From assembly GCA_949361645.1 (NCBI GenBank), contig OX442425.1, positions 2,100,171 to 2,164,170 of the forward strand: 64,000 bases of DNA, given 5' to 3'. Source of the stretch: Spongilla lacustris (lineage: Eukaryota > Porifera > Demospongiae > Spongillida > Spongillidae). This document shows, piece by piece, positions 14,701 through 25,490 of the stretch (positions within the stretch are counted from its first letter, which is position 1; each line of letters begins with the position of its first letter). The notes beneath the pieces are model-generated. The model was not told where the DNA came from. It was given only the letters and a program-made list of their open reading frames with translations, and ran no database searches. Made by a program: the position numbers and the translations under genes.

Positions 14701-16571
14701 CCATCTGTGCATGCCTCACAAAAGCAGAAGAGCTAAGGTATTCCACTATTTCCTTCCCAGCTATAGGTACTGGAAATCACCAGTGCTCACCAGACAGTAC
14801 TGCAAAGAAAATGTTGGAAGGTATCAAACGTTTTGTTACTGCAAGAAACTCTCACAATCTGAAGGCCATTCGAATAGTTATCTATCAGGCTGAGATACAC
14901 AAACCATTTTTAGATGTATTCAGTAATCCTGCCCCAACATCAGAGGCGTGGTACAAGAGATGGTGCCCTCGCAGTGTAGGTCAGTATTTGTTCCGTAGAA
15001 CAGAAGAAAGCGATGAAGATGTGGAATTAGACCACCTTGACAACAACTTCATCACTACCTCAATTTGCCTAAATATTTATGGAGAAACTAACGAATCTGT
15101 CAGTGCTGCTGAAAAAAAGGATAATCGATAAAAACTTTGAAGCTATTGTTATTGACAACGCCTTGATTGATGAAATTCCAAAATCAGATCTAAAAGCACT
15201 CATGAAGTTCAGTGAAGAGAATGGAGTGCAACTTTCAATAGATCGAGCTCCCCTCAATCAAATCAAATTATATGGTGAAACACAAAAGTGTTCAAAAGTT
15301 CGTTCTCAAGTACAAGATGTTCTCCATAGCTATCAGGAGAGGGCACAAGTGCTAGAAAAGGCAGAGATGTTGCAAATGACAGTGGAATGGCAGCGGCGAA
15401 GCTCAGATGGAACCTACCATGCTTACGAAACACTGGTAAACTACAATATTGAAAACGAGTTTCAATTAGACAAGAAAGAATACATTCATCAAGACAAGCA
15501 AGATCGCTTTAAAATAAATTTTGAAAAAAATGAAGAAGTTGATGTCCATGGAACTGTCACCCTTGTCAAACGCATTGATAAAACTATTGAAGGTAAAAAA
15601 AAGTACTGATTCAGTGCTGGAGAGCAATTGCAAATTACATCATACTGGAAGGGGGAGGGGTGTCAAATTGTGATGATGTATACATTAGTTCATAATTAGT
15701 ATGGGATGTAATTTATGACGAGCAGGAGGGAGGGTCCACAATGGCCAATAAAAGGTGTGACAAAATTTGTGGATGCTGAAGTATGGTAAAGCCTATAGCC
15801 TAGCTTGTGCATCCATAAAATTTGTGCGGTTGTGTACTGTAAAGTGTGTAATTGTGTTAAAATTTCGATGGTTGTTGCTTATAGGTTGCCCATCACACTG
15901 GGATCCAATGCCTGTTGATCAGGCAAATAAGGAAGTCATGTGTCATATTGTGGACATTGCATCCAGTTGCCAGGAGTATAAAGATGTTATAGATGCATTC
16001 TCCAAAACAATGGTTCAAGGCATTAATTACAACAAAGTGCTGAAAGTCCAGCGCATCCAAAACCCAACGTTATATGGTCAGTACATTATTAGGAAAAGGA
16101 CCATGGAGAAACAGAATCCACACTGCCAGAATGAAAGGAAACTATTTCATGGAACCAAAGTAGACATAAGTGAGAAAATCAATGTCCAGGGCTTTAACAG
16201 GTCATTTTCAGGAAGGAATGGTATGTTATCAGAGCGTTGAGTAAGCTTACTTTCAGACAAATGTATTCTTAATCACTATAGCTACGGTATATGGTCTGGG
16301 TACCTACTTTGCAAGAGATGCCTTGTACTCAGCTCAGGATAAATACTCAACACCCAATGCTAATGGACACAAGTACATGTACCTTGCTGGTGTCCTGACT
16401 GGAGAGTACACACTTGGAAAGCAGAACATGATCATCCCACCTGCCAAGGATCCTACAAAAGATCCTAATCTGGTGTTCGAATCAGTGGTTGAAAATATTA
16501 GTAATCCCTCTATCTTTGTTGTGTTCACTGACGCACAGGCATATCCTGAGTACTTGATAATCTTCTGTTAA
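4020..16571 (+). CDS. PARP14-like mono-ADP-ribosyltransferase, copy A (14 exons, two lesions)
   Basis: The exons I infer are 4020-4089, 4450-4677, 5463-5693, 5752-5826, 5881-6156, 6609-6875, 7098-7379, 7887-8198, 8502-8735, 9189-11410, 13606-13833, 14073-15592, 15885-16220 and 16282-16571. All junctions are AG/GT and the phases match. Exons 1-10 total 4197 bases, which is exactly 1399 codons. The product would be about 2189 residues if one extra base in exon 12 is discounted. Domain order is seven RRM-like domains, a KH-like region, three macro domains, WWE and the ART catalytic domain, which is the PARP14 arrangement (human PARP14 has 1801 residues). In this family the ART transfers a single ADP-ribose to proteins and the macro domains bind ADP-ribose. 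Two lesions are visible: TGA at 13819-13821 in macro domain 2 and a +1 frameshift at the A7 run near 15111. It may be a recent pseudogene, a polymorphic allele or an assembly with base errors. The start ATG is supported by its conservation in copy B. An AATAAA lies at 16740-16745. Confidence 0.85.
9189..11410 (+). CDS. PARP14-like copy A, exon 10: KH-like region, macro domain 1 and start of macro 2
   Basis: This large exon begins with the closing part of RRM7 (VIECVLEKSHVEDLGSDIIV). About 480 residues of alternating helix/strand sequence follow, matching the position of the KH-like region of PARP14; no sharp motif lets me count the KH units. Macro domain 1 starts near 10756 with VIVCVGDITEFNRADVLVNA and carries the canonical ADP-ribose-binding NAANGELQHVGGVAKAF and a GVYGFP loop. 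The exon ends with the first strand of macro 2 (LKLHKGNLLDVK) at a phase-0 donor, GTATGT. Reading through the donor adds a short tail and a stop at 11473. The exon is fully open and well preserved. Confidence 0.85.
11411..13605 (+). other. Long intron 10 of PARP14-like copy A
   Basis: This is a 2.2-kb non-coding interval between the macro 2 first strand and its continuation. It starts GTATGT and ends CTATAG. It is AT-rich, with a short G-rich patch near 11895-11920. I see no conserved ORF, RNA gene or inverted repeat in it. It is much longer than the gene's other introns, which are about 50-800 bases. Confidence 0.7.
13606..15592 (+). CDS. PARP14-like copy A, exons 11-12: macro domains 2 and 3, WWE (with stop and frameshift)
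   Basis: Exon 11 (13606-13833) continues macro 2 with ADVYVNTSNEQLNLAMGTIS. It meets TGA at 13819-13821, inside a segment where the codon would otherwise be TGG (GYDGPG-stop-KAEK). The frame stays open on both sides. Exon 12 (14073-15592) ends macro 2 with ALGTGALGFP and carries macro 3 (VNIIQGDITDESSDAIVNST, then AIGTGNHQC). Macro 2 and macro 3 lack the glycine-rich loop of macro 1, so ligand binding is less certain. Near 15111 a run of seven A shifts the frame by one base, and the downstream frame is open to 15592. The region after the shift includes a WWE domain (QMTVEWQRRSSDGTYHAYE), a module that binds ADP-ribose-containing ligands in related PARPs. Confidence 0.8.
15885..16571 (+). CDS. 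PARP14-like copy A, exons 13-14: ART catalytic domain
   Basis: Exon 13 (15885-16220) starts with CPSHWDPMPVDQANKEVM and contains the NAD-binding HGT motif (RKLFHGTK). Exon 14 (16282-16571) has GLGTYFARDA and ends AYPEYLIIF followed by TAA. The triad reads His-Tyr-Leu: the glutamate of poly-ADP-ribosylating PARPs is replaced by Leu. This matches the mono-ADP-ribosylating PARP10/14/15 group, so I infer mono-ADP-ribosylation. The catalytic residues look intact even though the upstream frame is broken. An AATAAA at 16740-16745 is a possible polyadenylation signal. Confidence 0.88.
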
Positions 16572-18890
16572 GAAATAGCTAGGTGTTGAGCAATGTATGC
16601 TGAAATTGTGTACATGTATTGTAGTCATTAGCATCTATTTAATCTTTTTCATGAGCATATTATGTTATTACATGCAGTCACCCGCAATGTAATGTGGTTC
16701 AATCCCATCCTAAAGGCCGCAGAGTTCCTTTGTGACAACAATAAATTCAATGTAATGTGTTTGTATTACGCGGGCATGTTATATAGGGTGCGTAGTACCC
16801 GTATGTTAGAACAGGTGGTAGATCACGGTAACAGCCTAGTCATGTACATACAACATGTATTAGTAGTGCCCTCAATTCACCATGTATTTTTGATTTCACG
16901 ATCATTTATTATATCCCGGCATAGCTGCAAACTGTCACAGGATATCCACACCAGCGCAAATTGATTAAGTAATAAGTAATGTAAATGTAATGTAGCATAC
17001 CTCTGATGGCTTTGAACATTGATTAGACACCATTGTAAGGTTATGCACAAATAAAGACAACAATAGAAGAAAAGGTCTGGGGACAGGAGATGAAGAAAAA
17101 TACATTGACAGGACACCCACATTCAATATAACTGGTCTGATGGTCATTCTAATAAGGTCCAGCTCTATTTTAAAATGAAACTTCTGCATGAATAAAAACA
17201 TCTCCATCGCAACGGACGTTCCTCTGTTCGCTTGGAGAGCATTCCTGATGCACACACACATGACAGTTTTTCACATAAAATCCGTTCATAATATTAGAAT
17301 TTATCTAGCTGGATGGAAAACATTTAAATGCCAAAAAATCATGGCAGAGGTCTGATGGCATTGAAGGTGAATACATGAAAATCCGTGACTGAAAGCTTAT
17401 CACATGACACAATCCATAGAACATGAGACAAAATTGTAGAAGAAATGTATATTACACCAAAAAAAAAAAATCATTTCCAGGCAATTTTCAGAGCACAATA
17501 TCATTGGATACCAGCACAGGTAAAACTAAAACAAGCAAGAGAATCACCACCATGTTCACGTACATGTGATTTGAATTCTGTAGGAAGCATTACATGCAGA
17601 CACACATACTTACCATCATGGCACTCATGTGCATGGTCGCTGGGGAGGTTAAGGAGGCTGGGGAGGCTGGGGAGGTTGGGGAGATGACCTGGGCAGGACT
17701 TTCAGTCACATCAGGAGGTGTTTGGATGCTGGGGGCAGCAGAGGACACCCTCTTTGGCACTGCTGGGGGGGCCCTACAGCAAAGAAAATACAATTTTCCA
17801 TGTGAACAAAATATCATATAAAGAAAATTATAAATGCTCACCACAGCTGGCTTACACAGCTCTAGCATTAACATTTTCAAATGCAAAGTCATACATGTAC
17901 ACATGTATTGTATTTTGAAGTTTGGAAACTCACTTTAGGCGTGGTTATGACACTTTATTTATAACAAAATAACAGGACCTACATGTAGCTATGTTACATG
18001 GTACATGATGTATGCAACAATGTGCAGCTAATGATAATACAATGTATGTGTACATGCCCCAAACCATGAGGAACTCTTATAATACAGCTCATGATATAGA
18101 TATGCAAAGAAACACCACGCATGCAACAAGCACAATCCAGTTTAAAACAAGGCGAGGTGCAATAGTGTGTGCATAGGCATCTACCATTAATAATTCCTCT
18201 TTATATGATACATGTATCACACATGTTGATTTCAAGGCATTAACTAATAAATTGGACATGGAAAGGGTGCAGCAGAGTATTGCATACACAACCAAAAGTA
18301 CTCACTTCTTTGGTGGAGACACACATGGGCATATGCAGCCTTCAGGAAAGGGGGGGGTCGAATTTCCTAATAGGCGACCTTAATTACAATAATAAGTGAT
18401 ATTTCCATTTTGTTCATTGATGCTTTGTATGCTGCATGCTATTCAGGATAATATATATCCATTGGGGCTAAAAAGTAAGTTCCATTACTAAGGGAGACCG
18501 ATTAATTACTCAACCATGCATAATCAATATTTTTGACCCTTTCCACTCCATCATGAAAACCAATCTAATATACTTGCATTTTGACTAATGGCACAGGGAT
18601 TGTTACCTGATCAGAATTGCATGGCTCATGCATGCATTTATGAATCATGCAGACATTCAACATGGAGGAATTAAAACAAGGTTCTGAAACATGGGATTAA
18701 CAATCAAAATGATAGCTGAATACATTTGATTTAAAAACAGATGGCATGCATGATTGCTAGAACAATGAATCAACTAATTTGTCCATTTCGAGTCGTCTTG
18801 GGTGCATATGTGCAAACATATTGACGACCTCTACCATATCAATGTTAGTATCATAATGGATATGTAATCGAGCTAATGCAGTAAGTCTCT
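16572..18890. other. Mostly non-coding interval after PARP14-like copy A
   Basis: This holds the probable 3' untranslated region of the PARP gene and the candidate minus-strand exon at 17614-17773. Otherwise it is AT-rich sequence with scattered ACATGTA words. No RNA gene or mobile element was recognised. Confidence 0.4.
17614..17773 (-). CDS. Candidate Pro/Ser-rich exon of an unrecognised minus-strand gene
   Basis: On the minus strand a strong acceptor (TTTTCTTTGCTGTAG) is followed by 160 bases and a strong donor (ATG|GTAAGTATG). The open frame is rich in Pro, Ser, Thr and Ala (APPAVPKRVSSAAPSIQTPP and a repeated SPASPAS segment from a CTCCCCAGC-type microrepeat). Small candidate exons with GTGAGT donors lie upstream on the same strand near 17925-17960 and 18303-18340. 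I do not recognise the family. It could also be a chance open frame in a low-complexity tract. Confidence 0.3.
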
Positions 18891-18899
18891 CTACTGTCA

Positions 18900-20865
18900 T
18901 GCAGTGTCTCATTAGTTGTCCAGCCTCCTAATCACACTGGCTGAGCATTCACATTCGCAAGATGTGACAGTTTGTGTGCAAGCAATCTTGAGCAGAATAT
19001 AGATATTAGGAAAAGCTATGCTGCTGCATGACTTAATGGCAGTTGCATATGTCTGAGGTCTTTCATTCTCAGCTACAGAACTCCATTTCACTTTCCATTG
19101 CAGTATTTCTTGTTGAATGATTTCAGGTGTGGGCAAATCCCCTTTGTATATCTCTATAGCAGCAGAAAAATCTATTGTTTTTTGGGTAATGACAGAAGGA
19201 ACAAGATCTACTAAACAAGCACATGTAATTGATGCTTCAGAAAACTCTGAAATAACATAATCCAAAAAAGGAATTACAGTACTCCTAAGGTAATGGCTCT
19301 ATACAGAATCAGATGGTGCGTTGACTCTGTGACACTGTTTTCCAGTAACCCGAGGCATGCTGGGTATAACATTGACAGAAGCGGCCATTTGTACTGCATG
19401 CTCATACATTTTATGAAAATGCAAATCAATTGTACTTCTGAGTTCTGCATGCACACCTTTTACTTCTTTGATCATGTCATGAGCCTCTATAAAATCAAGT
19501 GATGTGCTTTGTAATTTTACTGTAATTCCTTCCAAATGAGATAACAACTGATATGCAGTTAGAAATGTAACCAAAAGGTGTAAGGCCTGTTAATAAACCA
19601 CTGACATCTGTATTTGACTTTGAATCCCAACTGCAGTTTTAAATACGTCATCATATGTATCTCTATGTAGGCCTAGTGCAATCAGCTCAAGAGCAATGAT
19701 AATGTATTTAAAAGATGTATAGAAATGGGAATATGCATTATGCCTCTCTGCCCATCTTGTTTTACACAGATCAATTAATGGCTTTCGCTTGCCGATATCA
19801 GGGACGTCATGTTGAACAATATCTTTAAGCAGGGCAAGCCACTTGTCACTGGCCAAAAAAAAGTAAAAACATGATTTTACTTTATCAATCATGTAACGTA
19901 TTTCTGCAACAGAACATGAATGGCTGATCACTAGGTTTAATGATGCCCTGTAGAAGGTGCGTATACAGCCAAAGGTGCATCTCTCTGTACTTCAGCCTGA
20001 ACACCACATCTCTCACTTGACATGTTACTAGCTCCATCATATCCTTGCCCTCTCGAGAAGGTTTAGGAAGGATAAATCTTGTTTGATTGCTTGAGCAATG
20101 TACACTTCTATTAGCGATTTAAGTTGACAAAACTCTAAAAACTATTAGTGATTTAAGTTGACAAAACTCTAAAAACTCTTCTCGGATGGCACTACTATCA
20201 TCAAAAAAACGTATGCATAAAGGCATTTGCTCTACATGGTGAGATGAAACCTCATCAACAAGGACTATGAACAGTTTGGCTTTTTTAACTTCATCAACTA
20301 GCTTCCTTTGAATTATGTGCACTCCCATAATCACTATTGATTCTGAATTCTAAGTTGCATTTTTAAGACTTGGATGTTCAAGGTGCATTTTGATATCATT
20401 GTTATACTTTCCAAGTAGTCACATCAATGCCAAAAAATTTCCAGGGTTTCCAGGTAGGTTGAGATATTCCTCTTTCCCTCTTAACCCAATGCACTGCCTG
20501 CCACAGTATAGTACGACATTTGCAACAGCTTTAATTATGTCACGATTGTGCTTAATGTTTATCAGCTTGATTGTATCATGCATGACTGTGGCTGTTGATT
20601 GTGGTTGTTCAATACTCTTAATAAATGTCTCACTTGCTTGAACTGACTGATATTGATACAGCATTGTAAAATGGGGGACTAGTTTGTCAGATTTGCGATG
20701 CCATGCACGAAAAGGCTTATTAACAAGGAGACCATACTTGTCACGGTCTGTTACAAAAATAGTACAGGGAAGGCAAAATGCGCCATCCAAGAGAGGAATA
20801 TGCACTAACCCAGGCATCTCATTTAACCAGTTTAATTTAAAACGTCGCTTACATCCTCCCATGTA
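18900..20865 (-). pseudogene. hAT-family transposase remnant (DUF4371/ZMYM1 type)
   Basis: Minus-strand fragments read in order. An N-terminal part at about 20865-20419 has WLNEMPGLVHIPLLDGAFCL and CLPC, a TTF-type zinc-finger context. At 20334-20119 is LFIVLVDEVSSHHVEQMPL, near the first catalytic Asp. Near 20040-19970 is GQGYDGASNMSSERCGVQAE, the second Asp region. At 19931-19590 is LIDLCKTRWAERHNAYSHF. The C-terminus at 19265-18912 has FPNIYILLKIACTQTVTSCE, the hAT dimerisation region. Stops and frame changes separate the pieces and the N-terminal end is cut by an inserted TIR element at 20866. In intact elements this enzyme cuts and pastes DNA; this copy is decayed. Confidence 0.8.
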
Positions 20866-21811
20866 GGGGAGACCGGGGCTAAAAGTCACAAATTTGATAT
20901 TCAACAGTGCCCTTATTACAATAACGTAGTTATTATAAAAATTAATGACATCAAATAATCTCCAATCATCTAGCTAGCTACATTATGGCTATTCTAGTTT
21001 TTCTATTAATCAATTCGTTACTTAATCATAACCATCCTAATTGAAGCAGTGCATTTGTGACAACCTGCCCCACCACAGGGTAAGAAGTCATACACGTTGT
21101 ACTGTAAAATGTGGCTCAGCTGAGGCTATAATAAACACAAATTCAAATGCAACGTCCGATAATCTCCTGGACAAAATTTGTTACGCTGCAGTGCAACTGT
21201 TAAGTTGTCAACAAACTGGTTTACAGTGGTGGGGTTGAAACAGGAAACCCGCGCAAGGTTTGTAGCTTCTGGGACAACGTAGGGTGACGCTTTAGAAACC
21301 CAGAAAACCAAGCAGCGCCAGCTTGTTTGTTTTCTCAGTACCCATGTGAAGCGATAGGTAGGCTCTTTGCTATAGCCAACTGATAGGCCTAGGCAAGCTT
21401 TCGCACTTCCTTAGGTGAAAGGTCTCGATATATTCTATAGAAGCTGTTAATATATATTCAACTAACTCCTCCTCCAAAGCGTTCGAAAAAACCTTTTACA
21501 CTATACCCAAGGCAACAGTAAATAATAGACTCGCCGTTTTCTTCCAGGGGCGGAAGCGGCGTACGCCCCCCCCCCCCCCCCCCCCTTCCCCCCAACAAGC
21601 CGATCCTAAATATGAAATCCTAATAGGCCAAGAGCGGGGGGCTGAATGGCGCCTCCTCCCCCTTGTAATAACATACATGCGCACCCTAACTGGTTGAATC
21701 GGCCGAAAGCGGATAGCACCCCCCACTGGCACTGGTTGAATTGGCCAAAAGCGGACAGCGTATTCGCGGCTGTCAAATGTTGCCCCCTTGCCCCCCTTTC
21801 CCTACCCTCCG

Positions 21812-21846
<35 letters not shown>

Positions 21847-22467
21847 CTTTAAATCCTGGATCCGCCCCTGTCTTCTAAAGCGTTAGTCGTTTACGATATC
21901 GGGACAAAGTTTATACCACACATCTTAGCAGCACTTCTGATGGATGCTTGATTCTTTTGACAAAGTCAACAGCCTTGTCTTCTTTCGTCTTTCGAGTATA
22001 TCAGTAGCTTCGCAATGGAGATATTTTCAAACACCTTCGAACAAATGGACATTCGGTCTGTGGTTTGTGTGCCCCAAGCCATCTTGAGTCAACTATCCCC
22101 ACTAAGGCCCAGAACACATAACCTTTTATAATGGCTAATTAAAATAACAAATACAATTTTCACAATGATTAATGGGAAGCTTAGTCCACGTACATGACTT
22201 TGCATTAACTTATTTCATATATTCTCTCGATCTGATTTATGAAATTAGCTACGTAGTAAATGGATACAATTTACTCGGAAGTATAAAAAACGCAAATTCA
22301 AATGCAACGTCCGATAGATGTGAGCAGCATTTCCACCAATCCATAGGTAGACACTATACTATAATACCTACATTTGACCTGTACATGTCCAATCGATGCT
22401 GTCACCCGCTTCCAAGATATAAATGCTGTGACAACTAACCCGTGTGACTTTTAGCCCCGGTCTCCCC
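20866..22467. mobile_element. 1.6-kb TIR element inserted in the hAT remnant
   Basis: The terminal inverted repeats begin GGGGAGACCGGGGCTAAAAG at 20866 and end with its reverse complement at 22467. TA dinucleotides flank both ends, as in Tc1/mariner-type target duplications. No transposase frame is seen, so the element is probably non-autonomous. It contains poly-C tracts at about 21566-21586 and 21811-21844 and an internal 24-base direct repeat (21138-21161 and 22293-22316). Confidence 0.65.
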
Positions 22468-22469
22468 TA

Positions 22470-23235
22470 TTGCTCAGGAAAAGTATGATCAGAGAGATGC
22501 ATCAGGGTCATTGTTGTCCAGTGAAGCGTATGTCTATGACTTATCTGTGCATCCACCTACACCACCAGTTATGCCAATCATAACTACATCCATTGATTCT
22601 TTGAATGTAACAGCAGAAATTGATGAGTTCAAGAATGATGTTGGACTATTCTTGAGTGGTCAACAGCCACCATACGTACTCCAAGCAATGACTTTAGGCC
22701 AAAAGTATCATTTGCTTAAGCATCATTTTGTATAGAATTGTGCATAAGCCTGACTAGCAATATTATCAGCTGATTGTCCAATCAGATTCATTTGCCTAAA
22801 ATAGGCGACAATGAGTGAGGTTGGGCCTCATGATACCCTCCACCTTGAGTGGATAATACATATATGTCTGAGAAGCAGGCATATATGGGGGACCTATCCT
22901 CAATGGCAATTGAATAAAATCACAAAGAAGGTAACCCCAGGAGTTTATAAGTTTGATGTTGTTTGCTTCCATATAGGCAGTGACATGTTCAGTGTTGCTA
23001 CAGCTGGACATGAGTATGCATAGCATTTTGGTGAGTACTTCTGCACAGCTGGTATAAATGACTGATCCTTTTCTCTCTACCACTAATGGCCCCTCACCCA
23101 AACAAGTGTCTATCACATTTCTGCATTACATAAATGTACAGGTTCTGATGAATGCACTTACCTGTACTAGAGGGCAGGTACACAATGTCACACTGGTGCC
23201 AGGTTAAATTAAGGCAAACCAATGTAAAAAAAAAA
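22470..23235. other. Unassigned sequence with a short open frame
   Basis: A plus-strand frame at 22511-22735 contains DVGLFLSGQQPPYVLQAMTL and GQKYHLLKHHF. It resembles N-terminal parts of proteins linked to hAT/ZMYM-type elements, but it lies on the strand opposite to the nearby hAT remnant. I treat it as an unassigned fragment. The rest holds nothing I recognise. Confidence 0.25.
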
Positions 23236-23238
23236 AAA

Positions 23239-23503
23239 AGATATAAAAAACATTCTATCTGAGAAAGTTGGTGGCATATAGGATTTGAAGGCAATGGGGG
23301 TGTAAAAAGGAAGGAAACAATTAGGGATAGGAGATAAAATACTTTTTCCTACATTTAGCAACATAAATGTAATGCCATTCTACAAAATGATAAATATAGG
23401 AATAATTATTTTATCTCCAATCCCTAATTGTTTCCTTCCTTTTTACACCACCATTGCCTTCAAATCATATATACCACCAACTTTCTCAGAGAGTATACCT
23501 TGT
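23239..23503. mobile_element. Foldback MITE, family 1, copy 1
   Basis: Long imperfect inverted repeats of roughly 105 bases start with GATATAAAAAACATTCTATC and GAGAAAGTTGGTGG and return as CCACCAACTTTCTC. The same family occurs at 36240-36519. There is no coding capacity. Confidence 0.75.
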
Positions 23504-23509
23504 ATATTA

Positions 23510-24360
23510 CTGATGGCAGTTGGAATAGTGTCCTCAGGAATATTGATATAGGCATTAAGGTGCAATGGGAAATATAACATCTGGCATTGATACTTACGTA
23601 CTGCATTGTTCATAATAGTATCAGGACCCACTACCGTGGGTCCTATGTAGAATTGGCTTCGGATTGGCTTTAGTGGGCGTGGTTTTCGATCGAGCGTTTT
23701 TAAAACGGTAACGAAGCATTGCCATTACTCGCCAGCTCGCATATAATCCATCACAAACATGACAGATATGCACATAAAACGTGAGCTTCGCTAAACAGTG
23801 CTGTTTACGTGAAGTGACGAGTCGGTACCAAAATTCCGCCATTTAATTTTTGTTCTTAGTCTTCCGTTCATCACGTATAACTCGCGAAAGGAACGTCGTA
23901 AGAAGACGAGATTGGCTTCAAAAAGTTGCATTTTATTTCCAAACGTGCCATTTCATACAAATAAGACCTACAGTTGTTAACTGGTGATGAAATGCCGTGA
24001 AATGACCCAAGCAGGTGCAATTCATTATCTGTGAAAATTCTCGGTTGCCTAGCAGTATGCAATATGACCGCGTCTTAATTTACTGTTGCCAGGCTACGCA
24101 AACATACACAGCTGCAGACACGTTTACAACAGGCTGAGGCGGTTCTAATTCAGCAAAGGACCAAGCCAAAGTAAACGGCTCGTTAGCAAGGAGAACTCTC
24201 AGTTTAAGATATCCGAAGAACGAAGGTAGGCCTATCAATAAAATAAAAAAGCGGCCTATATACTCAGACTACACACTAAGCATCCTATACATCGCCTGAT
24301 CGCAACGAATACACTAAGCCATATATTATATTGAACACTTCTGGCAGAGACAAAAAAAAT
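23510..24360. other. Non-coding interval
   Basis: I find no recognisable gene, RNA or repeat between the two foldback elements. Short open frames here show no family features. Confidence 0.4.
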
Positions 24361-24367
24361 TAGGGGA

Positions 24368-24650
24368 ACAAGTAAATCAAAAACCTCTCTATCGAGAAAG
24401 GGATTGGTGGGATGTAGGATTGGTGGTGGAAACAAGGTACAGTATGTTAAGTGCGGTTTGGTAGGATCCTACAACTATAACAGTCCTATATTTGCAAATA
24501 GGCTTCTTCATCTGCAAATTCAGGACTGTGAGTTGTAGGATCCTACCAACCTCACTTTAACATACTGTACCTTGTTTCCTTGCTTTTTGCTCCACCAATC
24601 CTACATCCCACCAATCACTATCTCGATAGAGAAGTTTTTGATTTACTTGT
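24368..24650. mobile_element. Foldback MITE, family 2
   Basis: The inverted repeat runs from ACAAGTAAATCAAAAA at 24368 to TTTTTGATTTACTTGT ending at 24650. Arms are about 125 bases and include GGTAGGATCCTAC and ACAAGGTACAGTATGTTAA. It is a nearly full palindrome without a coding frame. Confidence 0.75.
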
Positions 24651-25024
24651 CATATGTAAGGCCATTCCTAATGTGATTGTAGTTTCCTCCGCCCGCATCA
24701 TTTTAGACCACCCGCGTAATGCATGTCATCATTATGTCCATTATTCTAATGATAGGAATACATTTTCAATTTGTTTGTTTGCGATGTTGGTAAACATGTC
24801 ACATTAGAAAAAGCTTGCATGCTGCTTCTCAGACATCAACAGCTACAGGCCTGGATATACAGCGCCATCATTTTCAGCTGTGGAGCCTTTTGCTCGTGAC
24901 GTAAGATTGCATAAGAATGATGTAAGGTTGCATCATAATTATTGTATTCATTTTTAATAATGGAACTCTTTAGTTGCTGCTGCCAGTAACCTGGCTCATA
25001 TGTCTCTTCCATGTGAGGGAGGTC

Positions 25025-25490
25025 CTAAGCCTTTTGTCTGGAAGATGAAGGAGAGACAGGAGGTGGATAGTTGTGACCCTCTCTCCACTGAATAACAGCG
25101 GCATCAACAGCTAAGTATTGAATGCCAGAAAACCGAGCAGGCAAAATTTGGTTGATAAGGTCGTAGGAACTAGCAGCTGAGGCCAAGAAGGCAGATGGTG
25201 CATGCTGAGAAGCTCTACGAACCCCAATAACACCAAAACAGACAGGCAGAGTGGCCTGGGACCAAGATGACTCACATGAAAAACTGATATTCAGAACCTC
25301 ACTCAGAGTGCTGCGCAATTCAGCATCATAAACCGCCAAGCACGGAGATGTAAGACAAGGAGCTGTCCTGAGGATGTACAAAATCTTAGGGATGGCAAAT
25401 GAGTGACGGAGCAGAATCAAGGCAACCTGGCTGCTCAGCTGGTTACTGGCAGCAGCCACTAAAGAGTCTGGGGCCTGGTTGCATGCCCTC
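25025..25490 (-). pseudogene. Non-LTR retrotransposon reverse-transcriptase 3' part, inverted
   Basis: The minus-strand frame contains LILLRHSFAIPKILYILRTA and PSAFLASAASSYDLINQILP. These match the C-terminal reverse-transcriptase/thumb region found in many invertebrate LINE-like elements. It lies in the opposite orientation to the endonuclease-like part of the same element just downstream, which suggests a 5'-inverted insertion. The boundary near 25490 is approximate. Confidence 0.6.
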
